Origin: a candidate division FCPU426 bacterium
GTDB taxonomy: Bacteria; Oederibacteriota; Muellerivitia; Muellerivitales; Muellerivitaceae
Assembly: GCA_030041545.1 (NCBI GenBank)
Contig: JASHNQ010000037.1
Span: forward strand, 1 to 56,924
Length of the DNA stretch: 56,924 bases
Direction of reading: 5' to 3'
Part shown: positions 36,408 to 44,759 of the stretch, in pieces
Layout: every line of letters begins with the position of its first letter
How positions within the stretch are numbered: position 1 is the stretch's first letter
Made by a program: the position numbers and the translations under genes
Notes under the pieces: generated by a model
The model's database searches: none
Seen by the model: only the letters and a program-made list of their open reading frames with translations
Told to the model about the DNA's origin: nothing

Positions 36408-37616
36408 TCACCAAGAATGCAGCGTTCCATCCAGCTTGCGGTTGACCGGCAGATAGGCCCGTTCATAGGGATACTTGGCGGCCAGGGCCTCGTCCAGGTC
36501 CACTCCCAGTCCGGGTTTTTCGCCGGGGTGCAAGTAGCCATCCTTGAAGCTATAGGCGTGGGGAAAGACCTTTTCGGTTTCCTTGCTGTGCCGCATGTAT
36601 TCCTGGATTCCGAAGTTGTGGACCGAAAGGCCGAAATGCAGGGCGGCCCCCATGGCCACCGGCGAAAGGTCCGTGGCGCCGTGGCAACCCGTGCGCACAT
36701 GGTACATTTCCGCCAAACTGGCGATCTTACGCAGGTGCGTGATGCCCCCGGCATGCACGACCGTAGAGCGGATATAGTCGATCAGTTGTTCCTGGATGAG
36801 CTGTTGGCAGTCGAAGATGGTGTTGAACACTTCCCCCACCGCGATGGGCGTGGTGGTGTGCCGGCGGATCAAGCGGAAGCCTTCCTGGAGCTCGGCGGGC
36901 ACCGGGTCTTCCATCCAGAAAAGCCGGTAAGGTTCCAGGTCCTTGCCCAGCCGGGCCGCCTCAATGGGTGTCAGACGGTGATGCACGTCGTGGAGCAGGT
37001 GGACATCCCAGCCGTATTTTTCGCGGGCCTTCTTGAAAAGCTCCGGGGCCGACCGCAGATAGGCCTCGGTGTTCCAGGTGGCCTCGGGCGGAAGGCCTTT
37101 TTCCGCGGGTTCGTAATGGTCTTTTCCACGGCCCACACCGTAGGTTTTGGGCAGTCCCGGCACGCCGGACTGCAAGCGAACCGCCTTGTAGCCCTGCTTC
37201 AGGTAATCCCCTAATGCGGCAAGGGTTTCCTCCGCCGTTTCCCCGCTGGCATGGCCGTAGCAAAGCACGCCCTCGCGGGAAGCCCCGCCCAAAAGCTGGT
37301 AAAGCGGCCGGTTGACCGACTTTCCCAGGATGTCCCAGAGGGCCGTGTCAATGGCCGCGATGGCGGTCATGGTGACCGGCCCGCGCCGCCAATAGGCCCC
37401 CTTATAAAAATACTGCCATGTGTCTTCGATATTGCGGGCATCCCGGCCGATCAGGCAGGGGATAAGGTGGTCCTTGAGGTAACTGGCCACCGAGAGTTCG
37501 CGGCCGTTCAGGGTGGCGTCCCCCAAGCCGTAAAGGCCCTCCTCGGTGGTGACCTTGAGGGTGACGAAATTGCGGCCCGGACCGCAGACGATGACCTTAG
37601 CGTCGGTGATTTTCAA
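36408..37616 (-). CDS. manD: D-mannonate dehydratase ManD (enolase superfamily)
   Basis: This 402-aa enzyme removes water from D-mannonate to give 2-keto-3-deoxygluconate. All residues known from characterised ManD are at the same positions: metal ligands Asp210, Glu236 and Glu262, base His212, and Arg147/Tyr159. The N-terminus [20 protein letters not shown] and [13 protein letters not shown] also match. It starts with TTG at 37616, chosen because AAGGAAGG precedes it; no in-frame ATG exists upstream. It is the first gene of the minus-strand operon and has its own promoter (37646-37674). Confidence 0.95.
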   Translation of the reverse strand: MKITDAKVIVCGPGRNFVTLKVTTEEGLYGLGDATLNGRELSVASYLKDHLIPCLIGRDARNIEDTWQYFYKGAYWRRGPVTMTAIAAIDTALWDILGKSVNRPLYQLLGGASREGVLCYGHASGETAEETLAALGDYLKQGYKAVRLQSGVPGLPKTYGVGRGKDHYEPAEKGLPPEATWNTEAYLRSAPELFKKAREKYGWDVHLLHDVHHRLTPIEAARLGKDLEPYRLFWMEDPVPAELQEGFRLIRRHTTTPIAVGEVFNTIFDCQQLIQEQLIDYIRSTVVHAGGITHLRKIASLAEMYHVRTGCHGATDLSPVAMGAALHFGLSVHNFGIQEYMRHSKETEKVFPHAYSFKDGYLHPGEKPGLGVDLDEALAAKYPYERAYLPVNRKLDGTLHSW

Positions 37617-37645
37617 ACAGGCCTTCCTTGGCGAAATTTCCGTCC

Positions 37646-37674
37646 GGTATACACCCGCCCCAAGGACCCGTCAA
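37646..37674 (-). promoter_or_regulatory. Probable sigma-70 promoter of the uronate operon
   Basis: On the minus strand, TTGACG (37674-37669) and TATACC (37651-37646) are 17 bases apart, so close to consensus that this is the best promoter candidate in the region. A start near 37639 gives a short 5' leader of about 23 bases before the manD TTG. For plus-strand kdgK, an extended -10-like TGCTATCCT at 37704-37712 lies nearby, giving divergent promoters in about 130 bp. Confidence 0.6.
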
Positions 37675-37746
37675 CAAGGGGACGACGGAAGAAGCGGGGT
37701 TTATGCTATCCTGAACCGCGCTTTTAAAGGAAACGGGAGCCGGTTC

Positions 37747-38832
37747 ATGGCGTTGAAAATAAAACCCAAGGGGGAAGCCGAATTCGACCTGGTCGCCCTG
37801 GGCGAATGCATGATCCGCTTAAGCCCTCCCGGCCACCAGCGCATCGAATTGACCCCGGTTTTCGAGGCCTATGTGGGAGGCGCCGAATACAACGTGGCCT
37901 ATGCCCTGGCCCGTTTCGGGCTCAAGACCTCCTGGGTTTCCCGGCTGGTGCAAAACCCCTTGGGCGCCTTTATCCGCAACCACGCCCAGGCCAGCGGAAC
38001 GGACCTGAGTGAGGTCGTCTGGGTTCCCTACGACGGAGTGGGCCTGGCGGACCGGATCGGTTTGAACTTTACGGAGGTAGGCCTGGGTCCCCGCCCCAGC
38101 GTAACCCTTTACGACCGGGGCCACAGCGCGGTTTCCCATCTGAAACCCGGCGAAGTGGATTGGAAGCGCCTTTTCACCCAGCGCAAGGCCCGCTGGTTCC
38201 ATACCGGCGGCATCTTTACCGCCTTAAGCGCCAACTGCGCCCAGGTGGCCCTGGAGGCCATGCAAGCGGCCCGCGAGTCTGGCGCCATCGTCAGTTACGA
38301 CCTCAACTTCCGTAGCAAGCTCTGGTCCAGCCGGCAGGCCATCGAGACAACCGCCAAGCTGGTTCCCCATATGGATATCCTTATCGGCAACGAGGAGGAT
38401 TTCCAAAAGGTGCTGGGTTTCGCGGTGGAAGGCGCGGATGCGGCCTTGAGGCACCTGCCCGTGGAAGGCTACCAAAAGATGGTCGAAAAGGTCGTCAAGG
38501 CCCACCCCCATCTGAGGGCCGTGGGAACCACCCTGCGCGAGGTGGTGAGCGGCGGGATCAACCATTGGTCCGCCATCCTTTGGGTCGAAGGAAAGTTTTA
38601 CAAATCCAAGCGATATGAGAATTTGGAGATCGAGGACCGGGTGGGAGGCGGCGACGGTTTTTGCAGCGGCATGGCCTACGGTTTCCTGAACGGCCTTACG
38701 GCCCAGGATTGCGTGGAGATGGGGGCGGCCCACGGTGCCCTGGTACAGGGCACCCGGGGCGACACCAGCATGGCGACCCTGGAGGAAGTGAAGCACGTGA
38801 TGGGCGGCGGCAGCGCCAGAATCCAACGGTAG
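37747..38832 (+). CDS. kdgK: PfkB-family 2-keto-3-deoxygluconate kinase
   Basis: This 361-aa ribokinase-family enzyme has the PfkB N-terminal glycine motif (VGGAEYNVAYALARFG), the DLNFRSKLW substrate region and the C-terminal GGGDGFCSGMAYG anion-hole/catalytic Asp motif (usual GAGD). Between a mannonate dehydratase and a KDPG aldolase, KDG phosphorylation to KDPG is the natural job. It starts at ATG 37747 after GGGAG; longer upstream frames lack support. Transcribed divergently from manD. Other PfkB sugar kinases cannot be fully excluded. Confidence 0.9.
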   Translation: MALKIKPKGEAEFDLVALGECMIRLSPPGHQRIELTPVFEAYVGGAEYNVAYALARFGLKTSWVSRLVQNPLGAFIRNHAQASGTDLSEVVWVPYDGVGLADRIGLNFTEVGLGPRPSVTLYDRGHSAVSHLKPGEVDWKRLFTQRKARWFHTGGIFTALSANCAQVALEAMQAARESGAIVSYDLNFRSKLWSSRQAIETTAKLVPHMDILIGNEEDFQKVLGFAVEGADAALRHLPVEGYQKMVEKVVKAHPHLRAVGTTLREVVSGGINHWSAILWVEGKFYKSKRYENLEIEDRVGGGDGFCSGMAYGFLNGLTAQDCVEMGAAHGALVQGTRGDTSMATLEEVKHVMGGGSARIQR

Positions 38833-38848
38833 ACAGACAAAGGCTGTT

Positions 38849-38940
38849 GAACCACGAAGACACAAAGGGCACAAAGAAATCAAAAACTTTCGAAAAAAAT
38901 GGATTAGTCTTTCTTAGTGCCTTAGTGCCCTTAGTGGTTC
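38849..38940. repeat. Imperfect inverted repeat between kdgK and eda
   Basis: Left arm 38849-38878 (ACCACGAAGACACAAAGGG...) and right arm 38911-38940 (...TTAGTGCCCTTAGTGG) are imperfect complements and belong to the same family as 35373-35481. They form a long hairpin downstream of kdgK, which could attenuate read-through into eda. Confidence 0.55.
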
Positions 38941-38979
38941 AAATCGTCTTATCTTTAATTCTTTTTGTTAAGGAGACTT

Positions 38980-39657
38980 ATGACCCGGTTCGACCGATTG
39001 AAGGTTTTTAATACTGTGCTTGAAACGGGGCTGGTTCCCCTCTTTTACGAGGCCAAGCTGGAAACCGCCCAGAAAATCCTGAAAGCCCTGTACGACGGCG
39101 GCGCTAGGGTTGCGGAATTCACCAACCGGGGCGACGGGGCCGTTGACGTCTTCACCCCACTGGCCGAATTCGCCGCTTCCTCCTGCCCTTCCCTGGTCCT
39201 GGGGGTGGGTTCCATTGTGGATGCCCCGACCGGGGCCCTTTACCTGGCCCACGGCGCCAATTTCGTGGTGGGTCCCAGCCTGAACCCTGAGGTCGCCAGG
39301 CTTTGCAACCGGCGGAAAACCGCCTATGTCCCCGGCTGTGGGACCGTGAGCGAAATTTCCCAGGCCGAGGAATTGGGCGTTGAGATCGTCAAAGTATTCC
39401 CGGGAAACTCCGTGGGCGGGCCGCCCTTCGTGAAGGCCGTGCTGGGTCCCATGCCCTGGAGCCGGTTGATGCCGACAGGGGTGGAAGCCAACCCGGAAAG
39501 CGTGCAGGGATGGGTCAAGGCGGGCGCCGCCTGCGTGGGGCTGGGTAGCGGGCTCATCCGCCAGGATTGGGTGCAGGCGGGCAAGTTCAACGAGATCAGC
39601 GGCCTGACCCAGCAGGTCTTGGGCTGGATCGCGGAAGCCCGGAAGTCCGCCAAGTAA
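38980..39657 (+). CDS. eda: KDPG aldolase
   Basis: This 225-aa class I aldolase splits 2-keto-3-deoxy-6-phosphogluconate into pyruvate and glyceraldehyde-3-phosphate. Expected residues are present: Glu46 and Arg50 in EFTNRGD, the PG of VPGCGTVSE, and Schiff-base Lys138 in IVKVFPG. The ATG at 38980 follows AAGGAG; an earlier in-frame start is not needed. It follows kdgK on the plus strand and completes the route. Confidence 0.95.
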   Translation: MTRFDRLKVFNTVLETGLVPLFYEAKLETAQKILKALYDGGARVAEFTNRGDGAVDVFTPLAEFAASSCPSLVLGVGSIVDAPTGALYLAHGANFVVGPSLNPEVARLCNRRKTAYVPGCGTVSEISQAEELGVEIVKVFPGNSVGGPPFVKAVLGPMPWSRLMPTGVEANPESVQGWVKAGAACVGLGSGLIRQDWVQAGKFNEISGLTQQVLGWIAEARKSAK

Positions 39658-39683
39658 AACCTGCCTGCCTAACCAGCGACGGA

Positions 39684-40781
39684 CTACTGGATAAGTAATA
39701 CCAGCCCCAATTTCCAGTCGTCGGGCTCAAGGAACGATACTACATAAATACCGTCCGGGGCCGAACCACCAGGGCCTTCCGTCCCATTCCAAGTGCCTAT
39801 GAGCCCAGTGCCAGTGACTGGCTGGGAAACTTGTTCCACGAGTATTTGTTGTGTAAACAATCCCGATGCGCTGTAAACAGCCAGGTTGGCATAACCCAAA
39901 CCCGGGATGGAAGCCGTTATCGAAACGGACGCGGGGGGTTGGAAAGCGTTCGACGAAAGGGCAAAAACATCTGTAAACGGGGTTCCAACCGGCGTCGGAG
40001 TGGGTGTGTCAGCAATAGGAGTCGCGGTCGGCGGCTCATTCTTGAACATTAACAACTCGTAATTGTCATAAAGTTTGAAATAACCCGCCCCCCCGGAAAT
40101 GGCGTTGGTCATGTTCTGGCAATCTACCGTAAAGGTATAAAAAGCAGACTGTGAATAATTCGAAAGAGGGAATGCGAAGGGCGAGCTCTCACTCTTGCAG
40201 GTTGCCGTCTGGTAAACAGTGGCTGGCGCGGACGAATAAATCCCTACCGTATTGAGCATTCCCCCGTTGCTCCAGCTGGCCGAAGACCCATCGGGAGCCA
40301 CGGTGATATTGCCGGGGGCGGTTAATGTGGCTGAAGCCGTGCCAATGGAAGTAACAGTGGTTAAGGAATAGCTCCCTCCTGTCTGGTAAGTGTTGGAAAG
40401 CAGGGCTTGGTATTGGGCGTAGGTGTTGCCATTCACCACCACATTATCGGTATAAGGAATGGTGGCCGACAATCCAGCCGGGCCCGAAACGTTGACCGTA
40501 TCAGTGGTTTCCGCGGTGCCGTTCACCGTCAACAAAACCTGGGCGAAGATCCCGTTGACCACCGTCACCCCGTTACTAACGGTAATTCCTTCGATTTGAG
40601 CCGAGTACCAATAGATGCCGTTGGGGGGAGGCCCGGCCGTTTGGGTCGGGGTGCAGATGAGGGGATTGGGAGCGGGAGTAGCCGTGGGGGCGGGCAGGGG
40701 CGAAACACTATAGTTTTTGGTGCAACTGAAACCCATCACTAGCAGGCTTAATAAGGCGCTGACGATGAAAAATTTTTTCAC
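39684..40781 (-). CDS. Exported lipoprotein-like protein with Ig-like/FlgD-like C-terminus
   Basis: This 365-aa protein begins with a signal peptide (MKKFFIVSALLSLLVMGFSC); the Cys could be lipidated although GFS is an unusual lipobox. It has Pro/Thr/Ala-rich linkers (PAPTATPAPNP; PPTATPIADTPTPTP), a Ser/Thr-rich beta region and a C-terminal FlgD-like module (LAVYSASGLF...IGTWNGTEG...PDGIYVVSF). Such modules occur in large surface proteins of several uncultivated phyla. No enzymatic function is predicted. It ends 26 bp from eda in convergent orientation. Confidence 0.75.
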   Translation of the reverse strand: MKKFFIVSALLSLLVMGFSCTKNYSVSPLPAPTATPAPNPLICTPTQTAGPPPNGIYWYSAQIEGITVSNGVTVVNGIFAQVLLTVNGTAETTDTVNVSGPAGLSATIPYTDNVVVNGNTYAQYQALLSNTYQTGGSYSLTTVTSIGTASATLTAPGNITVAPDGSSASWSNGGMLNTVGIYSSAPATVYQTATCKSESSPFAFPLSNYSQSAFYTFTVDCQNMTNAISGGAGYFKLYDNYELLMFKNEPPTATPIADTPTPTPVGTPFTDVFALSSNAFQPPASVSITASIPGLGYANLAVYSASGLFTQQILVEQVSQPVTGTGLIGTWNGTEGPGGSAPDGIYVVSFLEPDDWKLGLVLLIQ

Positions 40782-40868
40782 AAAATTGGCCTTTGAAGAC
40801 CGTCTTAAATACCTAAATACCGGCTAATTTTACCATGGCGATCCGCCTTATGCCCCCCACAAAAAGCC

Positions 40869-41987
40869 CTAAATAAGGGTTTTCCAAAAACTCGCCAAAT
40901 CTTCCGGAAGCGGGTCCTCAAAAACCATCCGCTTTCCGGATTCAGGATGGTTGAACTCCAACCGATAGGCATGTAAGGCCGCCCGGGGCAAGAGCACCCT
41001 TTCCTTCAACCAATCGTCCCAATCGTTCTCGTAAAAATGCAGGAAGGTCTGGTCGTTGCCTGAATAAAGCTTGTCTCCCACGATGGGAAAACCCAAGTGC
41101 TCCAAGTGGACACGGATTTGATGGGTGCGGCCTGTCAAAGGCCGGGCCTGGACGAGTGAAAAATCCCTTTTCGTTTCCAAAAGCTCGAATTCGGTGATGC
41201 AGTGTTTATCCTCTACCCTCACCCCGCCCTCTCCCCTTAAGGGAGAGGGTGAAAACCCCTCCTGATTCACAGCCAATGGTTCGACTTGGCTCGCCACTGG
41301 CCGGGTCGTTGATTTTTTTTCATTTTTGACCACAGCCAGTTTCATGCGGATCTCGCTTCCCTTCTTGGGTCCAATGGGGGCATCCACGGTCGTCTGTCCC
41401 GGGGGGAAAGAACCAAAAACGATGGCTAGGTAAGTCTTAATGACCCCCCTCACCCTACCCTCTCCCGCAAGGGGCGGGGGTTTCACCGTCAATCCTTTGG
41501 CCCCCCATTGATCCTGTAGGGTCTTAAGGTATTTTTTATCCTTTACCAATACCAAGAGACCGCTGGTTTCCGAATCCAGCCGGTGGACTAGGTGAAAATC
41601 GCGCGCTTCGGGCCGGTCCCGTCGCAGCAGGAACATAAGGGTGTTCTGGAAATAGGCCCCGATGGCGTGCACGGGCAGGGGCGCGGGTTTGGAAACAACC
41701 AGTAATTGTCCGTCCTCGTAGACTGGCCTGTAATGCGGGTTGACCCGGGGTTCTTCCCAGGTGGTCGTGGTATAGGCCACCTCGTCCCCCGCCCTCAAGG
41801 GCTGGTTTTCGGAAGGGGCCAGGCCGTTCACCTTGATCTTCCCTTCGGCGATCCTGGCCGCCCATTCCCCTTCCGTATGGTACGCAAAGCGCTTGGCCAG
41901 GAATTCCAGTAGGGTTTGAGAGCTTTTTTGGCCCAAACGCGTCACAAGGGTGATGGGTTTAGGGAGGGTGGTGAGTTTCTTTTCCAT
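40869..41987 (-). CDS. RluA/RluD-family pseudouridine synthase with two inserted repeat peptides
   Basis: This 372-aa enzyme has an N-terminal S4 domain (residues about 15-75) and the catalytic motif HRLDSETSGL (Asp138), with TGRTHQIRVHL in the C-half. It would isomerise uridine to pseudouridine in rRNA. Two segments look foreign: about residues 168-182 (PPPLAGEGRVRG) between the catalytic part and IKTYLAIVFG, and about 243-258 (SPLRGEGGVRV). Both are translated copies of a dispersed palindrome, in frame, with no stop. Which RNA site is modified is unknown, and activity may be affected. Confidence 0.9.
   Translation of the reverse strand: MEKKLTTLPKPITLVTRLGQKSSQTLLEFLAKRFAYHTEGEWAARIAEGKIKVNGLAPSENQPLRAGDEVAYTTTTWEEPRVNPHYRPVYEDGQLLVVSKPAPLPVHAIGAYFQNTLMFLLRRDRPEARDFHLVHRLDSETSGLLVLVKDKKYLKTLQDQWGAKGLTVKPPPLAGEGRVRGVIKTYLAIVFGSFPPGQTTVDAPIGPKKGSEIRMKLAVVKNEKKSTTRPVASQVEPLAVNQEGFSPSPLRGEGGVRVEDKHCITEFELLETKRDFSLVQARPLTGRTHQIRVHLEHLGFPIVGDKLYSGNDQTFLHFYENDWDDWLKERVLLPRAALHAYRLEFNHPESGKRMVFEDPLPEDLASFWKTLI
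41216..41260. repeat. CCCTCACCC palindrome copy inside the pseudouridine synthase gene
   Basis: The stretch contains CCCTCACCCCGCCCTCTCCC followed by a complementary GGGAGAGGGTG. It matches copies at 41444-41485 and 17806-17840 (reverse). It adds about 15 codons without disturbing the frame. Confidence 0.75.
41444..41485. repeat. CCCTCACCC palindrome copy inside the pseudouridine synthase gene
   Basis: The stretch CCCCTCACCCTACCCTCTCC plus GGGGCGGGGG is the second in-frame copy, about 185 bp from the first. It encodes PPPLAGEGRVRG in the protein. Confidence 0.75.
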
Positions 41988-42054
41988 GTTTTAAAGTTCG
42001 CGGTAAAATTTTAAGACTCTTATTTTTTTACCTTCAAAAAAACCGGAGGGTCCT

Positions 42055-42324
42055 ATGACGGAAAGCCCATTTGAGCCGTTGTTATTGCAGCTCCAGACCT
42101 TGTCCCAAAAATACGCCCTTGGAAAGATCGGCCGGCGAAGGCTGGACTCCCAAATCAAGGCCCTCAACGAGGAACTTTCCGCCGAGGTCTTCGCCAAGAT
42201 CCTGCACGAACAGCGCAGCAAGGCCTTTAACCAGGGCTTCCTCATGGCGGGTCTCCTCTTGATCACATTGTATTATCTCGCGAAGTTTTACCGCGTTTTG
42301 GCCGCCGCTGGTTATTGGGGATAG
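42055..42324 (+). CDS. Small protein with C-terminal membrane helix
   Basis: This 89-aa protein has a charged helical N-half (LSQKYALGKIGRRRLDSQI) and one hydrophobic segment at about residues 60-75 (QGFLMAGLLLITLYYLAKF). A strong GGAGG lies five bases before the ATG. No family recognised. It stands between two minus-strand genes, is the only plus-strand gene here, and its stop is followed by a palindrome shared with priA's end. It is probably membrane-associated. Confidence 0.65.
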   Translation: MTESPFEPLLLQLQTLSQKYALGKIGRRRLDSQIKALNEELSAEVFAKILHEQRSKAFNQGFLMAGLLLITLYYLAKFYRVLAAAGYWG

Positions 42325-42335
42325 CTGGTGAAAAA

Positions 42336-42396
42336 AGTTAGGAATTACCCTCTTTAACCTTTTTAACTTCTAATTCCTAACCCCTCACTCCTAACT
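42336..42396. repeat. Palindrome between small protein and priA, shared terminator
   Basis: AGTTAGGAATTA (42336-42347) and AACTTCTAATTCCTAACCCC (42365 on) form a hairpin between the convergent ends of the two genes, so it can terminate both. Same family as 36322-36396 and 44669-44754. Confidence 0.55.
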
Positions 42397-42400
42397 GCCT

Positions 42401-44638
42401 TTAAAGCATGGTCTGCGGATCCAAATCCACGGCCCTAAAAACCCCCGCCGGGGTCTCCAGGCGCGAATCCAGCGATTGGAGAAGTTGGCGGATCGCTTGC
42501 GGCTTGGCGGCTTTTAATAATACCTGGAACCGGTAGTGGCCCCTCAGCTTGAAAATGCCCGCCGGTGCCGGGCCCACAACCCGCACTCCATACTTGCCCG
42601 CATCCTTCCTCAATATCTCACCCGCTTTTTCAGCGGCTTCATGAGCTTTTTTTTCATCCTTCGCCCGATAAATCAAAAGCCCCAACTTACAAAAGGGTGG
42701 GTACTCCAGGTCCTTCCTTAACTCCAGTTCCCTTTCCCAAAAGCCCTGGGTGTCGTGCCGTACGGCGGAAACGATGCTAGCGTGTTCCGGGTGGAAGGTC
42801 TGCAGGTAGATGGTCCCCTCTTTTTCCGCGCGGCCCGCGCGGCCCGCCACCTGCACCAAAAGCTGGAAGACCCGCTCCGACGCCCGGAAATCCGGTAAAG
42901 CCAAACCCACATCCGCCCCAACGATGCCCACCAGGGTGACGCCCGGGAAGTCGTGGCCTTTGGCGATCATCTGGGTGCCCACCAACAGGTCGGTCTGGCG
43001 CCTCCGGAACCGGTCCAGGATTTCACCGTGGCTCCCGGCCTTTCGGGTGGTATCCAGGTCCATGCGGGCGATACGGGCCTTGGGAAATTTGGCCTTGAGT
43101 TCCTCTTCGACTTTTTCCGTGCCCAATCCCACCTGCTGGATGGGGCCGTCCTTGCAAGCGGCGCATTTTTCGGGGATGGGTCCCGTCCAATTACAATAAT
43201 GACATAGTAAGCCGGCTTGCCCTGAGTAAGCGGAGCGCATCGAAGGGTTGCGGTGCAGGGTCACGGGGATGGAACAATGGGGACAATGCACTTGATCCCC
43301 GCACTTCATGCAGAGGGTCAGGGTGCTGAAACCGCGCCGGTTGAGGAACAACAACGCCTGCCCCTCCTTGTCCAAGGTTTCCCGGATGGCCTCCTCCAGA
43401 GCAAGGGTCAAAACCGGCCGGTCCTCCCCGCGGACCTGCCACTCCCGCTTCAAATCCACGACCTTGATCCTGGGCAATGGGCGGCGGTTGACCCTTTCGG
43501 GCATCGAGAGGAAGGTGTATTTTCCCGACCGGGCGTTCTGGACGGATTCCAGCGAGGGTGTGGCGCTGCCCAAAAGGGCTACGGCTTTGTTGATTTGGGC
43601 CCGCTTGATCGCCGCGTCCCGCGCATGGTAACGAGGCGAATCCTCCTGTTTGTAGGAAGACTCGTGTTCCTCGTCCACCACGATCAGTCCCAGGTTCCGG
43701 GTGGGCGCGAAAAGGGCGGAGCGGGCCCCCACCGCCACCTTGGCTTGGCCCAATGCGATCCTTTGCCACTCGTAAGTGCGCTGGCCCGTGGAAAGCCGGC
43801 TGTGCAGGACCGCCACTCGGTCCCCGAACCGGCCCGTAAACCGCTCCACGGTCTGGGGTGTCAGGGCGATCTCGGGGATGAGGACGATGGCTTGTTTCCC
43901 CTTAACCAGGACTTCGGAAATGGCCCTCAGATAAACCTCGGTCTTGCCGGAGCCGGTAACGCCGTGTAAAAGAAAAGTTTGAAAAGTGGAAAGGTTTAAA
44001 GGGTCAAGGACGGCTTTTAAGGCCATTTCTTGCTGGGCATGAAGAAGGGGTAGTGCAACCTCCCCGCCCGGCCGTGCTGTTTTCTTAACTTGGGGGTTGT
44101 CCGACGCTCCCGCCAGCCTTAACGCGCCCAGCGACTCCTGCTTTAAGGCTTCGGCCAATGGACGTGTGCGGGCCGTTAAAGGCACCTTTCCACCTTTCAA
44201 CCTTTCCACATTTATCCCACGGAATGGCCCCAACTTCGCCAAAACCTCCTCAACGCTCTGGGGATGATCCAAACCCTGAGAGGTCAAGTACAGGAACGCC
44301 CTTGGATTCTTTCGGTACCCTGTCGGAAGCATGGCGAAATAGGCTTCGCCCAGGGAGCAGTAGTAGTAATCGGCCATCCATTTCCCCAATTCCAGCAAGT
44401 CCGGGGTGAGGGAGGGCTCGGTATCCAAGAGGGAGTCTAGGGGCTTTATTCCCCGGGAATAATTCGGAGCTTGGGAGGTAAAACCGGCCACGATTCCAAC
44501 AGTTTGGCGACGGCCGAAGGACACCGAGCAGCGCATGCCGGTGGAAACAAGGCCTTCCAGGGCTTCGGGGATACGATAGCTAAAAACCTTCCGCAAGGGG
44601 ACCGGGAATACTATTTCAGCAAATAAGTTGGAAGACAT
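42401..44638 (-). CDS. priA: Primosomal helicase PriA
   Basis: This 745-aa SF2 helicase restarts stalled replication forks by loading DnaB. It has Walker A GVTGSGKTE, the DEEH box, GSATPSLESVQ, QVAGRAGRA (motif VI) and the zinc-binding Cys cluster CMKCGDQVHCPHC ... CHYCNWTGPIPEKCAAC. Between the second and third Cys pairs lies an extra PSMRSAYSGQAG, an in-frame translated copy of a dispersed repeat (43219-43247). Length fits the family. ATG 44638. The insertion could change zinc-domain geometry, yet the Cys residues are all kept. Confidence 0.95.
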   Translation of the reverse strand: MSSNLFAEIVFPVPLRKVFSYRIPEALEGLVSTGMRCSVSFGRRQTVGIVAGFTSQAPNYSRGIKPLDSLLDTEPSLTPDLLELGKWMADYYYCSLGEAYFAMLPTGYRKNPRAFLYLTSQGLDHPQSVEEVLAKLGPFRGINVERLKGGKVPLTARTRPLAEALKQESLGALRLAGASDNPQVKKTARPGGEVALPLLHAQQEMALKAVLDPLNLSTFQTFLLHGVTGSGKTEVYLRAISEVLVKGKQAIVLIPEIALTPQTVERFTGRFGDRVAVLHSRLSTGQRTYEWQRIALGQAKVAVGARSALFAPTRNLGLIVVDEEHESSYKQEDSPRYHARDAAIKRAQINKAVALLGSATPSLESVQNARSGKYTFLSMPERVNRRPLPRIKVVDLKREWQVRGEDRPVLTLALEEAIRETLDKEGQALLFLNRRGFSTLTLCMKCGDQVHCPHCSIPVTLHRNPSMRSAYSGQAGLLCHYCNWTGPIPEKCAACKDGPIQQVGLGTEKVEEELKAKFPKARIARMDLDTTRKAGSHGEILDRFRRRQTDLLVGTQMIAKGHDFPGVTLVGIVGADVGLALPDFRASERVFQLLVQVAGRAGRAEKEGTIYLQTFHPEHASIVSAVRHDTQGFWERELELRKDLEYPPFCKLGLLIYRAKDEKKAHEAAEKAGEILRKDAGKYGVRVVGPAPAGIFKLRGHYRFQVLLKAAKPQAIRQLLQSLDSRLETPAGVFRAVDLDPQTML
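43219..43247. repeat. CCCTTCGATGCGC repeat copy inside priA
   Basis: Its complement matches 31793-31821 at 28 of 29 bases. It adds about 10-12 codons within the zinc-binding region of PriA (near residues 464-475). Confidence 0.8.
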
Positions 44639-44668
44639 TATATGCCTCGAGAGGTTCCACGGTTTTGG

Positions 44669-44754
44669 TGAGGAATTAGGAGTTAGAAGTTAGGAGTTAA
44701 CGGCTTAAAAACAATAAGCAGAGGCTTCAACTCCTAATTCCTAACTCCTAATTT
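44669..44754. repeat. GTTAGGAGTTA palindrome between priA and the permease operon
   Basis: GGAATTAGGAGTTAGAAG (44672 on) and CTCCTAATTCCTAACTCC (44731 on) are long complementary arms, the strongest member of the family. It lies beyond the permease stop (44760) on the minus strand and before priA, so it probably ends the transport operon. Confidence 0.6.
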
Positions 44755-44759
44755 TCGTT

